Source of the DNA: Campylobacterales bacterium
Lineage (GTDB): Bacteria > Campylobacterota > Campylobacteria > Campylobacterales > Sulfurimonadaceae
Direction of reading: 5' to 3'
Assembly: GCA_026390135.1 (NCBI GenBank)
Contig: JAPLGN010000034.1
Coordinates: forward strand, 62,001-126,000
Length of the DNA: 64,000 nt
The notes under the pieces are model-generated. The model saw only the letters and a list, made by a program, of their open reading frames with translations. It ran no database searches and was not told the origin of the DNA. The position numbers and the translations under genes were made by a program. Below, piece after piece: positions 41,512 through 52,690 of the stretch; the stretch's first letter is position 1, and each line of letters begins with the position of its first letter.

Positions 41512-42357
41512 TCAAGAATCCTCTGTTTTAGTACACAAGGGATGCGCATGTAAATAGTTTTCCATTTTTAATGCGCTCCCTAATTTAGTATAAATCTGTG
41601 TCGTTGCCATACTTTCATGACCGAGCAATTCACTAACATCGGCGATTCGGGCGCCATTGTTTAATAACTCCGTTGCATAGGCATGTCTGAGCTGATGAGG
41701 AGTTGCTCTTAATCCCACCCCTGCAAATGCCTTGGTAAGGGTATATCTTAGACTATTTTCGCTTAATTTTTCTCCTCTTTCCTCAAAAACATACTCTTTG
41801 CTAGGGACGGAAGCTTGTGCTTCTCTAAACAAGGCGTATACTTCGCGTAACATTGGAATATCTCGCTCTTTTTTACCCTTACCCAAAACGCGGCACCACT
41901 CTTCACCGATATTAGCAATTTTGAGATTAGAGAGCTCAGAAATACGCAATCCCATCGAGTACAGCAATAGAATAATCAATTTCTCAAAAGAGCTCGCATG
42001 CGCCAATGCACTTATAATATGCTTATGGGAAATAGGCTTCGGTAAAGTTTTTGGCACTTTCACGCTCTCATCACCTTGCAGCTCGATTGGCTTGCCCATG
42101 GACTCTAAATATTTAACAAAACTACGTATAGCGCTGAGTTTAGCCGAGATTGTTTTAGCTTTTAATGAGGCAATATGAAGTCGCAAAGGGGTCAGATTAA
42201 TCTTGAATATTCCATCCTCTTCATTAATCTCAGCCTTTTGCAGCATCTGATTGATAGAATCATGGTAACTGAGTATCGTTAGAGGAGAATACCCTCTCAT
42301 TCCATCAAGGTATTTCAGAAAGGCCTCTTTATCTTGATGCAATTGCGAGGTGATCAT
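41512..42357 (-). CDS. Tyrosine recombinase (XerC/D/H-like)
   Basis: YSMGLRISELSNLK, PHQLRHAYATELLNNGARIADVSELLGHESMATTQIYTK. Confidence 0.92.
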   Translation of the reverse strand: MITSQLHQDKEAFLKYLDGMRGYSPLTILSYHDSINQMLQKAEINEEDGIFKINLTPLRLHIASLKAKTISAKLSAIRSFVKYLESMGKPIELQGDESVKVPKTLPKPISHKHIISALAHASSFEKLIILLLYSMGLRISELSNLKIANIGEEWCRVLGKGKKERDIPMLREVYALFREAQASVPSKEYVFEERGEKLSENSLRYTLTKAFAGVGLRATPHQLRHAYATELLNNGARIADVSELLGHESMATTQIYTKLGSALKMENYLHAHPLCTKTEDS

Positions 42358-42977
42358 AAGGCGTATTTCATTAAATTTTCTTTGATGGTGCTACGAGCTT
42401 CTTCCATCTCAAGCCCCTCCAAATCAATAGGTTCAGAGGCATAAAAATCAAGGGTGCAAAAAGGTTTAGGAACCACAAAACGATCCCAGCTTGAGAGTTG
42501 CCAATAACGCGTAGGACGACAATGAAAAACAATGACCTTCGCTTTGCGCTTTTGTGCCATCACGATTACACCGTCACTTACAGTGTAGCGAGGTCCTTTT
42601 GGTCCATCAGGAGTAATCCCGATATCATATCCGTCAGAAAGGGATTTAAGACCTTGTATTAATACTTTAGCTCCCCCTCTCGTCGTTGAACCGTGAATCG
42701 TTCCGAGTTTGAAAAACTTCATAACACCGGCAATAATTTGTCCATCGAAATGTTCGCTGATAAGTACTTTTGCTTTTGGTTTTGTGCGAAATTGGTAATA
42801 TAAATAAGGCTGTAACAAAAGATCCGCATGCCAAAAAGCAAAAATAACCGGTTCTGCAGGGATAACAAGAGGGAGATGAAAACGTTTTTTAGAAGTATTG
42901 TAAATAAAGCGAATGAGCAGTGCGCCAATCAGAGGAAGAGCCCAAAGAGAGAGTGAACGAAGAATCTTTTTAAGCAA
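42354..42977 (-). CDS. DUF374/lysophospholipid acyltransferase family protein
   Basis: [54 protein letters not shown]. Confidence 0.88.
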   Translation of the reverse strand: MLKKILRSLSLWALPLIGALLIRFIYNTSKKRFHLPLVIPAEPVIFAFWHADLLLQPYLYYQFRTKPKAKVLISEHFDGQIIAGVMKFFKLGTIHGSTTRGGAKVLIQGLKSLSDGYDIGITPDGPKGPRYTVSDGVIVMAQKRKAKVIVFHCRPTRYWQLSSWDRFVVPKPFCTLDFYASEPIDLEGLEMEEARSTIKENLMKYAL

Positions 42978-44271
42978 TAATTTCCCCGTATTGAACTGTT
43001 CTGGAAACCTCCGTTATTTTCACACGGGCTATTTTACCCAGCCACTCTTCACTCCCCTTCACTTTGACCCCGATATTATTATCGGTACGTCCTGCGATGT
43101 ATCCATCATTGCGAAGTTCTTCGAAATAGACTTCAACGATATTACCTTTGTTAGTGAGGGAAATTTCATCGAGAATGCTATCATGATGTGCTTGCAACGT
43201 ATGCAGCCGTGACGATGCCACTTCAGAATCTACCGCATTCGTAAACGCTTCGGCTTCTGTATGAGGACGCGGAGAGTATTTAAAACTAAATACCTGTTCG
43301 AAACGAACCGCAGATAAAACCTCCATCGTTTGAGCGAAATCTTCATCACTCTCACCTGGGAAAGCCACAATAATATCCGTACTGATACTCACGTTAGGAA
43401 CCATCTCGCGAAGCTTTGCCGCACGGTTCAAAAACCACTCTTTGGAGTATCCGCGCTTCATCGCTTTGAGTATTTCCGTTGAACCGCTTTGTAATGGCAT
43501 GTGCATTGATTTACAGATTTTAGGATTACGAGCGAACTCTTCGATAAATTCATCGTCCATGTGAAGCGGATGAGGAGACGTAAAACGGATACGCTCTAAT
43601 CCCTCAATCCCACTGACACGACGCAGAAGCTCGCTAAAGTTCACTTTTTCCTGTTCACCTGAAAAACGACGACCGTAATTGTTGACGTTTTGCCCCAGTA
43701 AAAATACTTCTTTTGCCCCATTTTCGACCGCACGACGTGCTTCACCGACGATCAAATCTACAGGTATAGAGATTTCATCACCCCGCGTCTTTGGAACAAT
43801 ACAAAACGTACATTGCTTATCGCATCCGATAGAGATATTGATGTATGCTTTGTACGCAGTAGCCCGAAAATCTTTAAATGCAAACTGAGATTCATCATAG
43901 TCAATCTCAACTTCAACGGCTTTGTCTTTGTGAATGATGTCACCGATTTTTGAGACATTCCGAGCACCAAGAACGAAATTAACATAAGGAGCTCTTTTGA
44001 TAATCTCTTTACCCAAATGAGATGCTGTACATCCGCACACACCGATTTTGGCATCCGCTTTTTTCAACCTTTTAAATACTCCAAGCTCCGAAAAAAGCTT
44101 ATGTACCGGCTTTTCACGAACCGAACAGGTGTTGATGAGAATCAAATCTGCCTCGCGAGCATCGGTGGTAAGCTCATATCCCTCACGCGCATTAAGCTCT
44201 GCAATCATGTGCTCAGAATCGCGCACATTCATCGCGCACCCAAGTGTCTCGATAAATAATTTTTTAGACAT
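42970..44271 (-). CDS. miaB: tRNA-2-methylthio-N6-dimethylallyladenosine synthase
   Basis: [54 protein letters not shown]. Confidence 0.96.
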   Translation of the reverse strand: MSKKLFIETLGCAMNVRDSEHMIAELNAREGYELTTDAREADLILINTCSVREKPVHKLFSELGVFKRLKKADAKIGVCGCTASHLGKEIIKRAPYVNFVLGARNVSKIGDIIHKDKAVEVEIDYDESQFAFKDFRATAYKAYINISIGCDKQCTFCIVPKTRGDEISIPVDLIVGEARRAVENGAKEVFLLGQNVNNYGRRFSGEQEKVNFSELLRRVSGIEGLERIRFTSPHPLHMDDEFIEEFARNPKICKSMHMPLQSGSTEILKAMKRGYSKEWFLNRAAKLREMVPNVSISTDIIVAFPGESDEDFAQTMEVLSAVRFEQVFSFKYSPRPHTEAEAFTNAVDSEVASSRLHTLQAHHDSILDEISLTNKGNIVEVYFEELRNDGYIAGRTDNNIGVKVKGSEEWLGKIARVKITEVSRTVQYGEIIA

Positions 44272-44274
44272 AGG

Positions 44275-44517
44275 TTATAAAATATGTACTTCGTACATGT
44301 ATTCACTTGCAGAAAGTCCAAATTTAACTTCGCGCATGTAAAAACTTTTGCCTTCACCCTCGAAGTGATCTTGCAATGCAAGAAGATCTTTGTGTGAGTT
44401 TTCACGGTCAAAATAGAGAATAAGCGAGTTGTTTTTTTCAACCATTTCGGTGATTTTTTTCAGATCGACTTTTTTTGGTTTTGAGTCAAGCTCAGTGCGT
44501 GCAAATTTCAGTTCCAT
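44275..44517 (-). CDS. HP0268-family protein
   Basis: MELKFARTELDSKPKKVDLKKITEMVEKNNSLILYFDRENSHKDL; position next to miaB. Confidence 0.75.
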   Translation of the reverse strand: MELKFARTELDSKPKKVDLKKITEMVEKNNSLILYFDRENSHKDLLALQDHFEGEGKSFYMREVKFGLSASEYMYEVHIL

Positions 44518-44684
44518 AGGTTTATCCCTTTAAATAGAGTTCGTGTATATGATTTTGGATTATATCGGGGTTTCAATAAATATCCCATTAAGTGTTTTTT
44601 TTGTATACTGTCTATTCTTCATAAAAAAGCCCCCTTTATAACACTTTATTTTTTTATGATCTACCCAAATAAGAGGATATTCCT

Positions 44685-45806
44685 ATGGAAAATATGCTAG
44701 ATATTATTGATTCAATTGCCAGTGAAAAAGGTCTTAACCGTGAAAATGTAACGGAGGCCATCAAAACCGCATTTATCCAAACCGCAAAACGTCTTATCAA
44801 CCCGACTTTTGCGTTTGAAGCCGATATTGATGATCGTACCAAACAAGTAAAACTTCGTCAAGTCATCACCGTTATTGCCGATGATGCCCCTCAGCTAGAG
44901 GGCGATTCTGCCGGTGCTTACATGAGCATTACTGCTGCAAAAGAGATTGATGATGAAGCCGAAATCGGCGATCAACTGCAAATGGAACATGAGCTTGAGA
45001 CCTACGGTCGAAGTGCATTCGCAACATTACACCGCGAAATCGAGTTTCATATTCAGCGCCTTGTTGAAAATGAACTGTACGATAAATACAAAAATAAAAT
45101 CAACCAAATTGTCTCCGGTCGTGTAACCCGCGTCGATAACGACCAAAACACCACCATCGAAATCGATGAGATTCGTGCTGTATTACCAATGAAAAGCCGT
45201 ATCAAAGGTGAAAAGTTTAAAGTCGGTGACGTCGTCAGCGCCATCGTACGTCGTGTCAATGTGGATAAAATCGTGGGCATTTCCATGGAACTTTCCCGTA
45301 CTGCACCTAAATTTTTAGAAGAGCTTCTAGCGCTGGAAGTCCCTGAGATCAAAGACGGTATCGTTGTCATCGAGAAATGTGCCCGTATCCCAGGAGAGCG
45401 TGCCAAAATCGCCCTCTACACCAACCGACCTCAAATCGACCCAATCGGTGCAACCGTCGGTGTTCGAGGAGTTCGTATCAACGCAGTCAGCGAAGAGCTT
45501 TGCGGTGAGAATATCGACTGTATCGAATACAGTGCATCTCCTGAACTGTTTATCTCTCGTGCAATGAGCCCTGCTATTATCAGCGCGGTCAGTGTTACAG
45601 AAGATGAAAACGGTGAGCGAAAAGCCATCGTCACTCTCCCAAGTGACCAAAAATCCAAAGCCATCGGTAAAAGCGGTATCAATATCCGTCTTGCATCCAT
45701 GTTAACGGGTTACATCATCGAGCTCAAAGAGCAAGGGGAAAGTGCAACCGCTCAAGAAGAGAAAAAAGAGGGACTTAGCTCACTCGAAGCGTTGTTCGGA
45801 AATTAG
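44685..45806 (+). CDS. nusA: Transcription termination/antitermination factor NusA
   Basis: VTEAIKTAFIQTAKRL, RIPGERAKIALYTN, DPIGATVGVRGVRINAVSEELCGENIDCIEYS. Confidence 0.97.
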   Translation: MENMLDIIDSIASEKGLNRENVTEAIKTAFIQTAKRLINPTFAFEADIDDRTKQVKLRQVITVIADDAPQLEGDSAGAYMSITAAKEIDDEAEIGDQLQMEHELETYGRSAFATLHREIEFHIQRLVENELYDKYKNKINQIVSGRVTRVDNDQNTTIEIDEIRAVLPMKSRIKGEKFKVGDVVSAIVRRVNVDKIVGISMELSRTAPKFLEELLALEVPEIKDGIVVIEKCARIPGERAKIALYTNRPQIDPIGATVGVRGVRINAVSEELCGENIDCIEYSASPELFISRAMSPAIISAVSVTEDENGERKAIVTLPSDQKSKAIGKSGINIRLASMLTGYIIELKEQGESATAQEEKKEGLSSLEALFGN

Positions 45807-45810
45807 TCTC

Positions 45811-45953
45811 GTCATACCCGCGAAGGCGGGTATCCAGCTTTAAACAATATCCTCATATAAATCTTTCCATTGGGTTATGATGCTAAAATATAGACAGCAG
45901 GTTGTTTCACATAAAACCTTTTTTAGCTGGATACCCGCCTCCGCGGGAATGAC
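45811..45953. repeat. Paired palindromic repeat split by an AT-rich insert
   Basis: gtcatacccgcgaaggcgggtatccagctt ... agctggatacccgcctccgcgggaatgac. Confidence 0.85.
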
Positions 45954-45958
45954 GGTGA

Positions 45959-46912
45959 TTAGCGTTTTACAAACGGATTCAACCTTAACAAAACCGCATC
46001 AGCAATCTGATTACCTATCAGCGTTAAAAACGCACTCATCATCAAAATCCCCATAATCACCGGATAATCCCGACTCATAGCACTCATATAAAAAAGTTGC
46101 CCCATCCCCTCTATCCCGAAAATCGACTCCAATATCACCGATCCACCAATAAGCCCAGGGAGAGAAAGCCCCAACATGGTCACAATCGGAGGTAAAAGAT
46201 TGGGGAGGATGTAGCGACGGATGACCATCTTTTCACTAACACCCCTCGAACGGGCAAAATAAATATAATCACTCTTTAAAATTTCCAACGTAAGAGAACG
46301 GATATACAATGCCAAACTCCCTACTCCCACAAACACCATCACCGATATAGGCAGTGTTAAATGCCATACCATATCGATGTAATATCCAAATCCAACGGGT
46401 GGTTCAAGCGAGTGCAATCCAGCAATTGGAAACCATCCTAATGTCACGCTAAACATCATCATCAATACCAAGGCCAAATAATACGAAGGCATCGCAAAGC
46501 TGAGAAGTGAAAACTGGCTAATAACATGATCGCTGAGACTTTCATAACGTAACGCCGCACGTATGCCCAACCATAACGACACACCAAACGTCACAACTAA
46601 AGCAATCATATTCATCCACAGTGTCACAGGAAGCCGTTGGATCACCACTTCACTCACTTGTCCACCACTGACAAAAGATATTCCAAAATTGAGCTGTGCT
46701 AGATTAACCACCCAATCAACATATTGTTGAAACAACGGTTTATCGAGACCATAAATGGCTTTGAGCTGTGCAATGTTTTCGGGAGTCATGTTAGGATTGA
46801 GTTCAGCTCCCATAAAACTGTTGGGTGCAGCGTGCATTGCGCCAAAGGATATAAGGGAAATAAGAAAGAGCATTAATAGAGTATACGAGAGGGAACGGAA
46901 TAAATATTTCAT
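45959..46912 (-). CDS. ABC transporter permease (DppB/OppB type)
   Basis: ALYIRSLTLEILKSDYIYFARSRGVSEKMVIRRYILPNLLPPIVTMLGLSLPGLIGGSVILESIFGIEGMGQL. Confidence 0.92.
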   Translation of the reverse strand: MKYLFRSLSYTLLMLFLISLISFGAMHAAPNSFMGAELNPNMTPENIAQLKAIYGLDKPLFQQYVDWVVNLAQLNFGISFVSGGQVSEVVIQRLPVTLWMNMIALVVTFGVSLWLGIRAALRYESLSDHVISQFSLLSFAMPSYYLALVLMMMFSVTLGWFPIAGLHSLEPPVGFGYYIDMVWHLTLPISVMVFVGVGSLALYIRSLTLEILKSDYIYFARSRGVSEKMVIRRYILPNLLPPIVTMLGLSLPGLIGGSVILESIFGIEGMGQLFYMSAMSRDYPVIMGILMMSAFLTLIGNQIADAVLLRLNPFVKR

Positions 46913-46965
46913 AAATTGATTATAACGGATGAAAGAAAGGGAGTCAAGAAAAGTGTCATGAGGCC

Positions 46966-47034
46966 GTCATTCCGTGCCACGACACGGAATCCATACACAT
47001 TAAAAAATGAATACCGTATCGAGTACGGTATGAC
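46966..47034. repeat. Paired palindromic repeat with fully substituted stems
   Basis: gtcattccgtgccacgacacggaatcca ... aataccgtatcgagtacggtatgac. Confidence 0.8.
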
Positions 47035-47065
47035 GAAAGAAGAAAAAACTCTTAGAAGTTAAGAG

Positions 47066-47350
47066 TTAAATATTCCATTGATTTCCATTGAAAATTCCAA
47101 TAATTTCTATTCTGTTTTCAAAATCATTTACTCGATAAGGAACGACATAGCCCATAAAAATCAAATCTCTTACGTTGATATGCTTCGATTTAATGGATTG
47201 ACGACATTTATAGGGCATTGAAAGAAGAGAATAAACGCTTTTATCTAAATCATTTTTAAAACTTTGGGCTTGCAGAAAACTATCCTCTGCAATAAATTCT
47301 AAAACTTGTTCCAGTTCGAGTAAAAAGCGAGCTGTCTTTTCAATGCGCAT
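47066..47350 (-). CDS. RelE/ParE-type toxin
   Basis: FLQAQSFKNDLDKSVYSLLSMPYKCRQSI...GYVVPYRVNDFENRIEIIGIF; overlaps the antitoxin end. Confidence 0.8.
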   Translation of the reverse strand: MRIEKTARFLLELEQVLEFIAEDSFLQAQSFKNDLDKSVYSLLSMPYKCRQSIKSKHINVRDLIFMGYVVPYRVNDFENRIEIIGIFNGNQWNI

Positions 47351-47585
47351 ATTTTGAACGGACTCTGTCCATCATCTCATTCATCCCCTCATCGTATGGT
47401 GTGAGGATTTCTTTTTTTGCATCAATATCAGCAAGACGTTTGGCAATCTCAATCGTGTATTTATCTGCTATCGTATCACTATTTTCAGGTGTTAATTTAA
47501 CTTTTCCAGCAGGTAATGTCTGTAAAAAGGCTTTTACTTTTTCAAGAAGAGTTTCGTCTTGAAGTTCAAGATGATAAGCTAGCAT
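47340..47585 (-). CDS. Cognate antitoxin
   Basis: Start at internal Met after AGAGGA (MLAYHLELQDETLLEKV...); 11-nt overlap with toxin. Confidence 0.72.
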   Translation of the reverse strand: MLAYHLELQDETLLEKVKAFLQTLPAGKVKLTPENSDTIADKYTIEIAKRLADIDAKKEILTPYDEGMNEMMDRVRSKYAH

Positions 47586-47665
47586 ACTAAAATCCTCTGT
47601 AAAAATTTTATAATAAACCATTGTATCGGAAAGTTTGTTAGGGAGTCAAGGAAGTGTATAAGAGT

Positions 47666-47719
47666 GTCATTCCCGTGAAGACGGGAATCCAGCTGGATCT
47701 CCGCCTGCGCGGAGATGAC
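47666..47719. repeat. Paired palindromic repeat
   Basis: gtcattcccgtgaagacgggaatccagctggatctccgcctgcgcggagatgac. Confidence 0.9.
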
Positions 47720-47737
47720 GAAAGAAGAAAAAAACTC

Positions 47738-49018
47738 TTAGAAGTTAAGAGTTAAGTATGCTTGTACTACGTTATCGCTAGCAGCACCATTTGCTTTTTC
47801 ATTGATATATGCCAATGTTGTGTCCAATGGCCCGAAAGATTTAGATGCAGTTAGTGCAAGTTCTTTCAAATCACCTGCGTTAGCAGCATCATCATTATTT
47901 ACACCTGTATAGTATGCACCGAATTTAGCGATATCTTTTGCATTGTACTCAGCTGTTACGTTCATTGATTTAGCACCTGCAGCACCTACATATCCGTAGT
48001 TCCAAAATGCTTCTGTGTACAATTTAGATTGTGCACCAACAAGATTGTTTGTTGCAACGTTAGCAATTTTAAGTGCACCGTCTTTATCAGCTTTTGAATA
48101 TGCAGCAGAAACTTTTAAGTTTTGAACACCCTCATATCCAACTTTAACAGCATATGCAGAAGAATCATGGAAAGTTGCTGCTAAACCTTTTGTTGAAATA
48201 TCAGCATATTGTACACCAATTTTTGCATTTTTAACCAATTGGCAATCCCAATCAGCTTGCAACCAATATGCATCAGCTACGTTTACAACATTGTAATACC
48301 ATGCTTGAGCAACAAGAGGTTTCCATGAGTTATTCACGATAGCAGCAGCGTAAGCACCACCATCTACAAAAGTTGACATAGCAGCACCTGTTGCCATAAT
48401 GCCATCGATACCAAGAGCTTGTGTTCCAGCTGCAGCACTAAGATCTTGACGATTATCAAATGCAGCATTAACTGGAGCTAATGCATTAACACCATTACCT
48501 TTTCCTACCCATCCAGCTACCAAAGTTGTATCAGGAAGATCTTGGTTAATCAAAAGTGCTGCATCAAATGTATTTGCTGCAACTGACCATTTTTCAGAGA
48601 ATGCCAAAGGAGTATCAAGCTCCATACGACCCAATTTAGCAGTAGTTTTACCTACAGTTGCTGCCAACCATGCTTCGCTAACCCACATTTTATCTGCTAC
48701 ATCAGCACGACCAGTTGGAGTAAAGCTCGCAGGATGTGCACCAGTCCATGTGTTAGCTACAAGGTTATTTTCAAGACCAAGAGTACTAACACCCATTCCA
48801 GTTACACCAAATGAAACACCCTTAAGTAAATCACCTGTAGCACCAACACGAAGTGCTGTATCAGCTGCACTTGAAGCTTGATCAAAAAGACTTGCAGTGC
48901 CAGCATCATTTGTACTGTAAAAAAGTTTAGCATCACCGCTAACTTTTACATTGTCAATTGCGAATGCGCTTGCACCCATTACCATTGCGGCTACTAGACT
49001 CATTTTTACTAATTTCAT
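47738..49018 (-). CDS. Major outer membrane porin
   Basis: Signal peptide MKLVKMSLVAAMVMGASAFA, beta-barrel composition, terminal aromatic LTLNF. Confidence 0.85.
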   Translation of the reverse strand: MKLVKMSLVAAMVMGASAFAIDNVKVSGDAKLFYSTNDAGTASLFDQASSAADTALRVGATGDLLKGVSFGVTGMGVSTLGLENNLVANTWTGAHPASFTPTGRADVADKMWVSEAWLAATVGKTTAKLGRMELDTPLAFSEKWSVAANTFDAALLINQDLPDTTLVAGWVGKGNGVNALAPVNAAFDNRQDLSAAAGTQALGIDGIMATGAAMSTFVDGGAYAAAIVNNSWKPLVAQAWYYNVVNVADAYWLQADWDCQLVKNAKIGVQYADISTKGLAATFHDSSAYAVKVGYEGVQNLKVSAAYSKADKDGALKIANVATNNLVGAQSKLYTEAFWNYGYVGAAGAKSMNVTAEYNAKDIAKFGAYYTGVNNDDAANAGDLKELALTASKSFGPLDTTLAYINEKANGAASDNVVQAYLTLNF

Positions 49019-49267
49019 TGATTCTCCTTAAATAAAACTTGACTTTGGGAATTACCCCTGTTTTGTTTCGTCGGAGTTAATTGTAACTCTGGAAATCTTA
49101 AACTACGCTGTAATTGACGAAATATATTTACTGTTCGTTTACCAGAGTAACACCCCTATTTTAGGCTATTACATTATTGTCACATTTTATTTTCTCTGGT
49201 AATCCAGTCGTTATACATCACTTTGTGGTATAGTTTGAAATGATCATAATGTAAAGGAAAATCTATT

Positions 49268-49747
49268 ATGCACGCTAAAACTTACCTCTATACTGTACTC
49301 TCTGCTCTTATGTTGAGCGGATGTGCGGCCAATACTACGGGCGTTACTCCCTCTCAAAACACTAACTTACAAACTGTCTCCCCTAGCGGTACTGCCGTAT
49401 CTCATGGAGGTGCTATGCAGCGCTCACTGGACAGCTGGCTAAAAGAAGAGTGGTCACCGATGACGGAAACAACCCTCAAAACAACATCAACCCCTGATGG
49501 AACCGTGATCCAAACCAAGACTGAGGCCACTCAAATAGTAACAACAACCACTGCTCCTAATGGCAAGGTAGTGACAACAACGACTCCTGTTGTAGCCGAA
49601 CCTGCCGATGAAACACCATTTACATTGCAAAAATACGCGGATAAATGGAAAAAATATCATGAAAAACAAGAAAAATTAAATGAAGGGAAGCCCAAAGAGG
49701 CTTCAAATGTAGAAAAATTGGAAAGTATGCCTGCGATTGGAAAGTAA
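49268..49747 (+). CDS. Putative lipoprotein with C-terminal NVEKLESMPAIGK
   Basis: Lipobox LSGCAANTTG. Confidence 0.75.
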   Translation: MHAKTYLYTVLSALMLSGCAANTTGVTPSQNTNLQTVSPSGTAVSHGGAMQRSLDSWLKEEWSPMTETTLKTTSTPDGTVIQTKTEATQIVTTTTAPNGKVVTTTTPVVAEPADETPFTLQKYADKWKKYHEKQEKLNEGKPKEASNVEKLESMPAIGK

Positions 49748-49764
49748 CGTTTCGTAACGTTTTT

Positions 49765-49790
49765 GTCATTCCCGCGAAGGCGGGAATGAC
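49765..49790. repeat. Single palindromic repeat unit
   Basis: gtcattcccgcgaaggcgggaatgac. Confidence 0.9.
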
Positions 49791-49800
49791 GAATAGATGA

Positions 49801-50628
<828 letters not shown>

Positions 50629-50648
50629 TTATTTCCTTTTATAGTATT

Positions 50649-50702
50649 GTCATTCCCGCGAAGGCGGGAATCTAGCTGGATCCCTGCCTTCGCGGGGATG
50701 AC
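50649..50702. repeat. Paired palindromic repeat
   Basis: gtcattcccgcgaaggcgggaatctagctggatccctgccttcgcggggatgac. Confidence 0.92.
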
Positions 50703-50704
50703 AA

Positions 50705-51412
50705 TTATTGTTTTAACTCCGCCGCTTGTGCAATCATTTCGCAAAAATCATTGGCACTTAGAGATGCAGAACCTACTAAAACCCCGTCAACATTGCCAAG
50801 TGCCATAATCTCACCAGCATTGTCTACCTTAACACTTCCGCCGTAGAGCAATGGAGCTGTTGTTTTTAGACGTAAGGCGGTATGGACTGCTTCAATCTCA
50901 TCATTACTCGGTGTCAAACCTGTTCCAATAGCCCATACCGGCTCATAAGCAAGAATGAGATCGGGATAACTCAGATCAATTCCAACAAATTGATCATCAA
51001 TATAACGCATTAATGCCTCATTACCTTGCTCTCGAATTGTCAGGGGTTCACCAACACAATAGACGATGACAAATCCTTGCTCGGCGAAAAAACGAAATTT
51101 TTCTGCAATTTGCTCTTGCGTTTCGCCCAAAACATGACGACGTTCACTGTGACCGATGAGAATGGTTTTAATATCAAATTCTTCAAGTTGTTCAAGGGCA
51201 ATTTCACCTGTAAACGCTCCATTAGAGACTGGATACGCGTTTTGAACTCCAATCAGTACATTTCGAGGAATATGTTCCAATGCAGTAAAAGGGGGAAAAA
51301 CGATAATCGTATCCTCGATTGCATTAGCAGAAACAAACGATTCAACAACTGCCATATACGCCCTAGTCTCTTGACGCGTTTTGTTGGCTTTAAAATTGGC
51401 ACACAAAATCAT
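50705..51412 (-). CDS. tpiA: Triosephosphate isomerase
   Basis: MILCANFKANKT...ILIGHSERRHVLGE...AYEPVWAIGTG...LLYGGSVK. Confidence 0.96.
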   Translation of the reverse strand: MILCANFKANKTRQETRAYMAVVESFVSANAIEDTIIVFPPFTALEHIPRNVLIGVQNAYPVSNGAFTGEIALEQLEEFDIKTILIGHSERRHVLGETQEQIAEKFRFFAEQGFVIVYCVGEPLTIREQGNEALMRYIDDQFVGIDLSYPDLILAYEPVWAIGTGLTPSNDEIEAVHTALRLKTTAPLLYGGSVKVDNAGEIMALGNVDGVLVGSASLSANDFCEMIAQAAELKQ

Positions 51413-51434
51413 AATTGCTCCTTTTATTACTATT

Positions 51435-51488
51435 GTCACTCTCGCGAAGGCGGGAGTCTAGCTGGATTCCCGCCTTCGCGGGAATGAC
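51435..51488. repeat. Paired palindromic repeat
   Basis: gtcactctcgcgaaggcgggagtctagctggattcccgccttcgcgggaatgac. Confidence 0.92.
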
Positions 51489-51496
51489 GGGATTTA

Positions 51497-52690
51497 TTAT
51501 TTCATCAAAGGTTTTACGCCCGGAAGCACTTTACCCTCTAATAGTTCAAGTGAAGCACCACCACCCGTAGAGATAAAGCTCATCTCTTCATCGACGCCCA
51601 CGCGCTGCACTAAATCAGCAGTATCTCCACCGCCAACAACAGTCGTTGCATTCATTTCCGCTACGATATGTGCTATGCGATTCGATCCCTTGGCAAATTT
51701 TTCGATCTCGAACACGCCCATAGGACCATTCCACAATACGGTTTGAACATCTTCAAGCACGATACGATATAACTCTACCGTAGCATGCCCAATATCGAGA
51801 CCCATCCATCCTTCTGGAATTTCTTGTGCGCTTACCATCCGTACATGAGAATCCGCACTAAATTTTTCTGCCGCTAAAACGTCAACGGGCAAATAAAATT
51901 TGACCCCCAAACGTTTTGCTTCAAGCATGATTTTTTCTGCTTCACCGATCAAATCATCTTCTACCAGAGAATTACCGATGTCGTAGCCTAACGCTTTTAA
52001 AAAGGTAAACGCCATCCCGCCGCCGATCAAAATTTTATCCACACGCGGCAAAAGATTGACTAATGCTTCAAGTTTCCCAGAAACCTTAGAACCTCCTACT
52101 ATCGCTGCAAAAGGACGAACCGGATGCTCTAGCAACGTATCAAAAAATTCAATTTCTTTGAGAAGTAAAAATCCTGCTGCTTTGTGTGCACTGTCAAAGT
52201 GCTGCGTTATTCCTGCAACTGATGCATGAGCACGATGACTGACACCAAATGCATCATTAATATACACTTCAGCAAGTGCTGCAAGTTTGGCAGAAAATTC
52301 TGGATCATTTTTAGTCTCTCCCCCTTCAAAGCGAAGATTTTCAAGCAATAATATCTCTCCCTCCCCAAGATTAGCAGCACGTGTTTTAGCATCTTCGCCT
52401 ACTACATCGGACGCTAAAGCAATGTCCATCTTTAGAAGCTGTTGCAATCTTCGCGCTACATGTGCGAGAGAATCTTCTTCACTAAAAACGCCTGCTTTTG
52501 GACGACCAAAATGAGATGCCAATATAATCGCACACTCTTGATCGAGACAATATTTGATTGTTGCAAGAGCTGAACGTATGCGACGATCATCCGTAATATT
52601 GTCAAAATCGTCAACAGGGACATTAAAATCACAGCGAATAAATACTTTTTTTTGAAAAATGTCACACTCTTTTATGCTTAACAGTTTCAT
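51497..52690 (-). CDS. pgk: Phosphoglycerate kinase
   Basis: [70 protein letters not shown]. Confidence 0.98.
   Translation of the reverse strand: MKLLSIKECDIFQKKVFIRCDFNVPVDDFDNITDDRRIRSALATIKYCLDQECAIILASHFGRPKAGVFSEEDSLAHVARRLQQLLKMDIALASDVVGEDAKTRAANLGEGEILLLENLRFEGGETKNDPEFSAKLAALAEVYINDAFGVSHRAHASVAGITQHFDSAHKAAGFLLLKEIEFFDTLLEHPVRPFAAIVGGSKVSGKLEALVNLLPRVDKILIGGGMAFTFLKALGYDIGNSLVEDDLIGEAEKIMLEAKRLGVKFYLPVDVLAAEKFSADSHVRMVSAQEIPEGWMGLDIGHATVELYRIVLEDVQTVLWNGPMGVFEIEKFAKGSNRIAHIVAEMNATTVVGGGDTADLVQRVGVDEEMSFISTGGGASLELLEGKVLPGVKPLMK

Noticed and set aside
41512-42357. Tyrosine recombinase as the integrase of the tRNA-Arg island
   Set aside because: Located 12 kb away inside conserved genes, coupled to a DUF374 gene, and consistent with a chromosomal Xer-type recombinase
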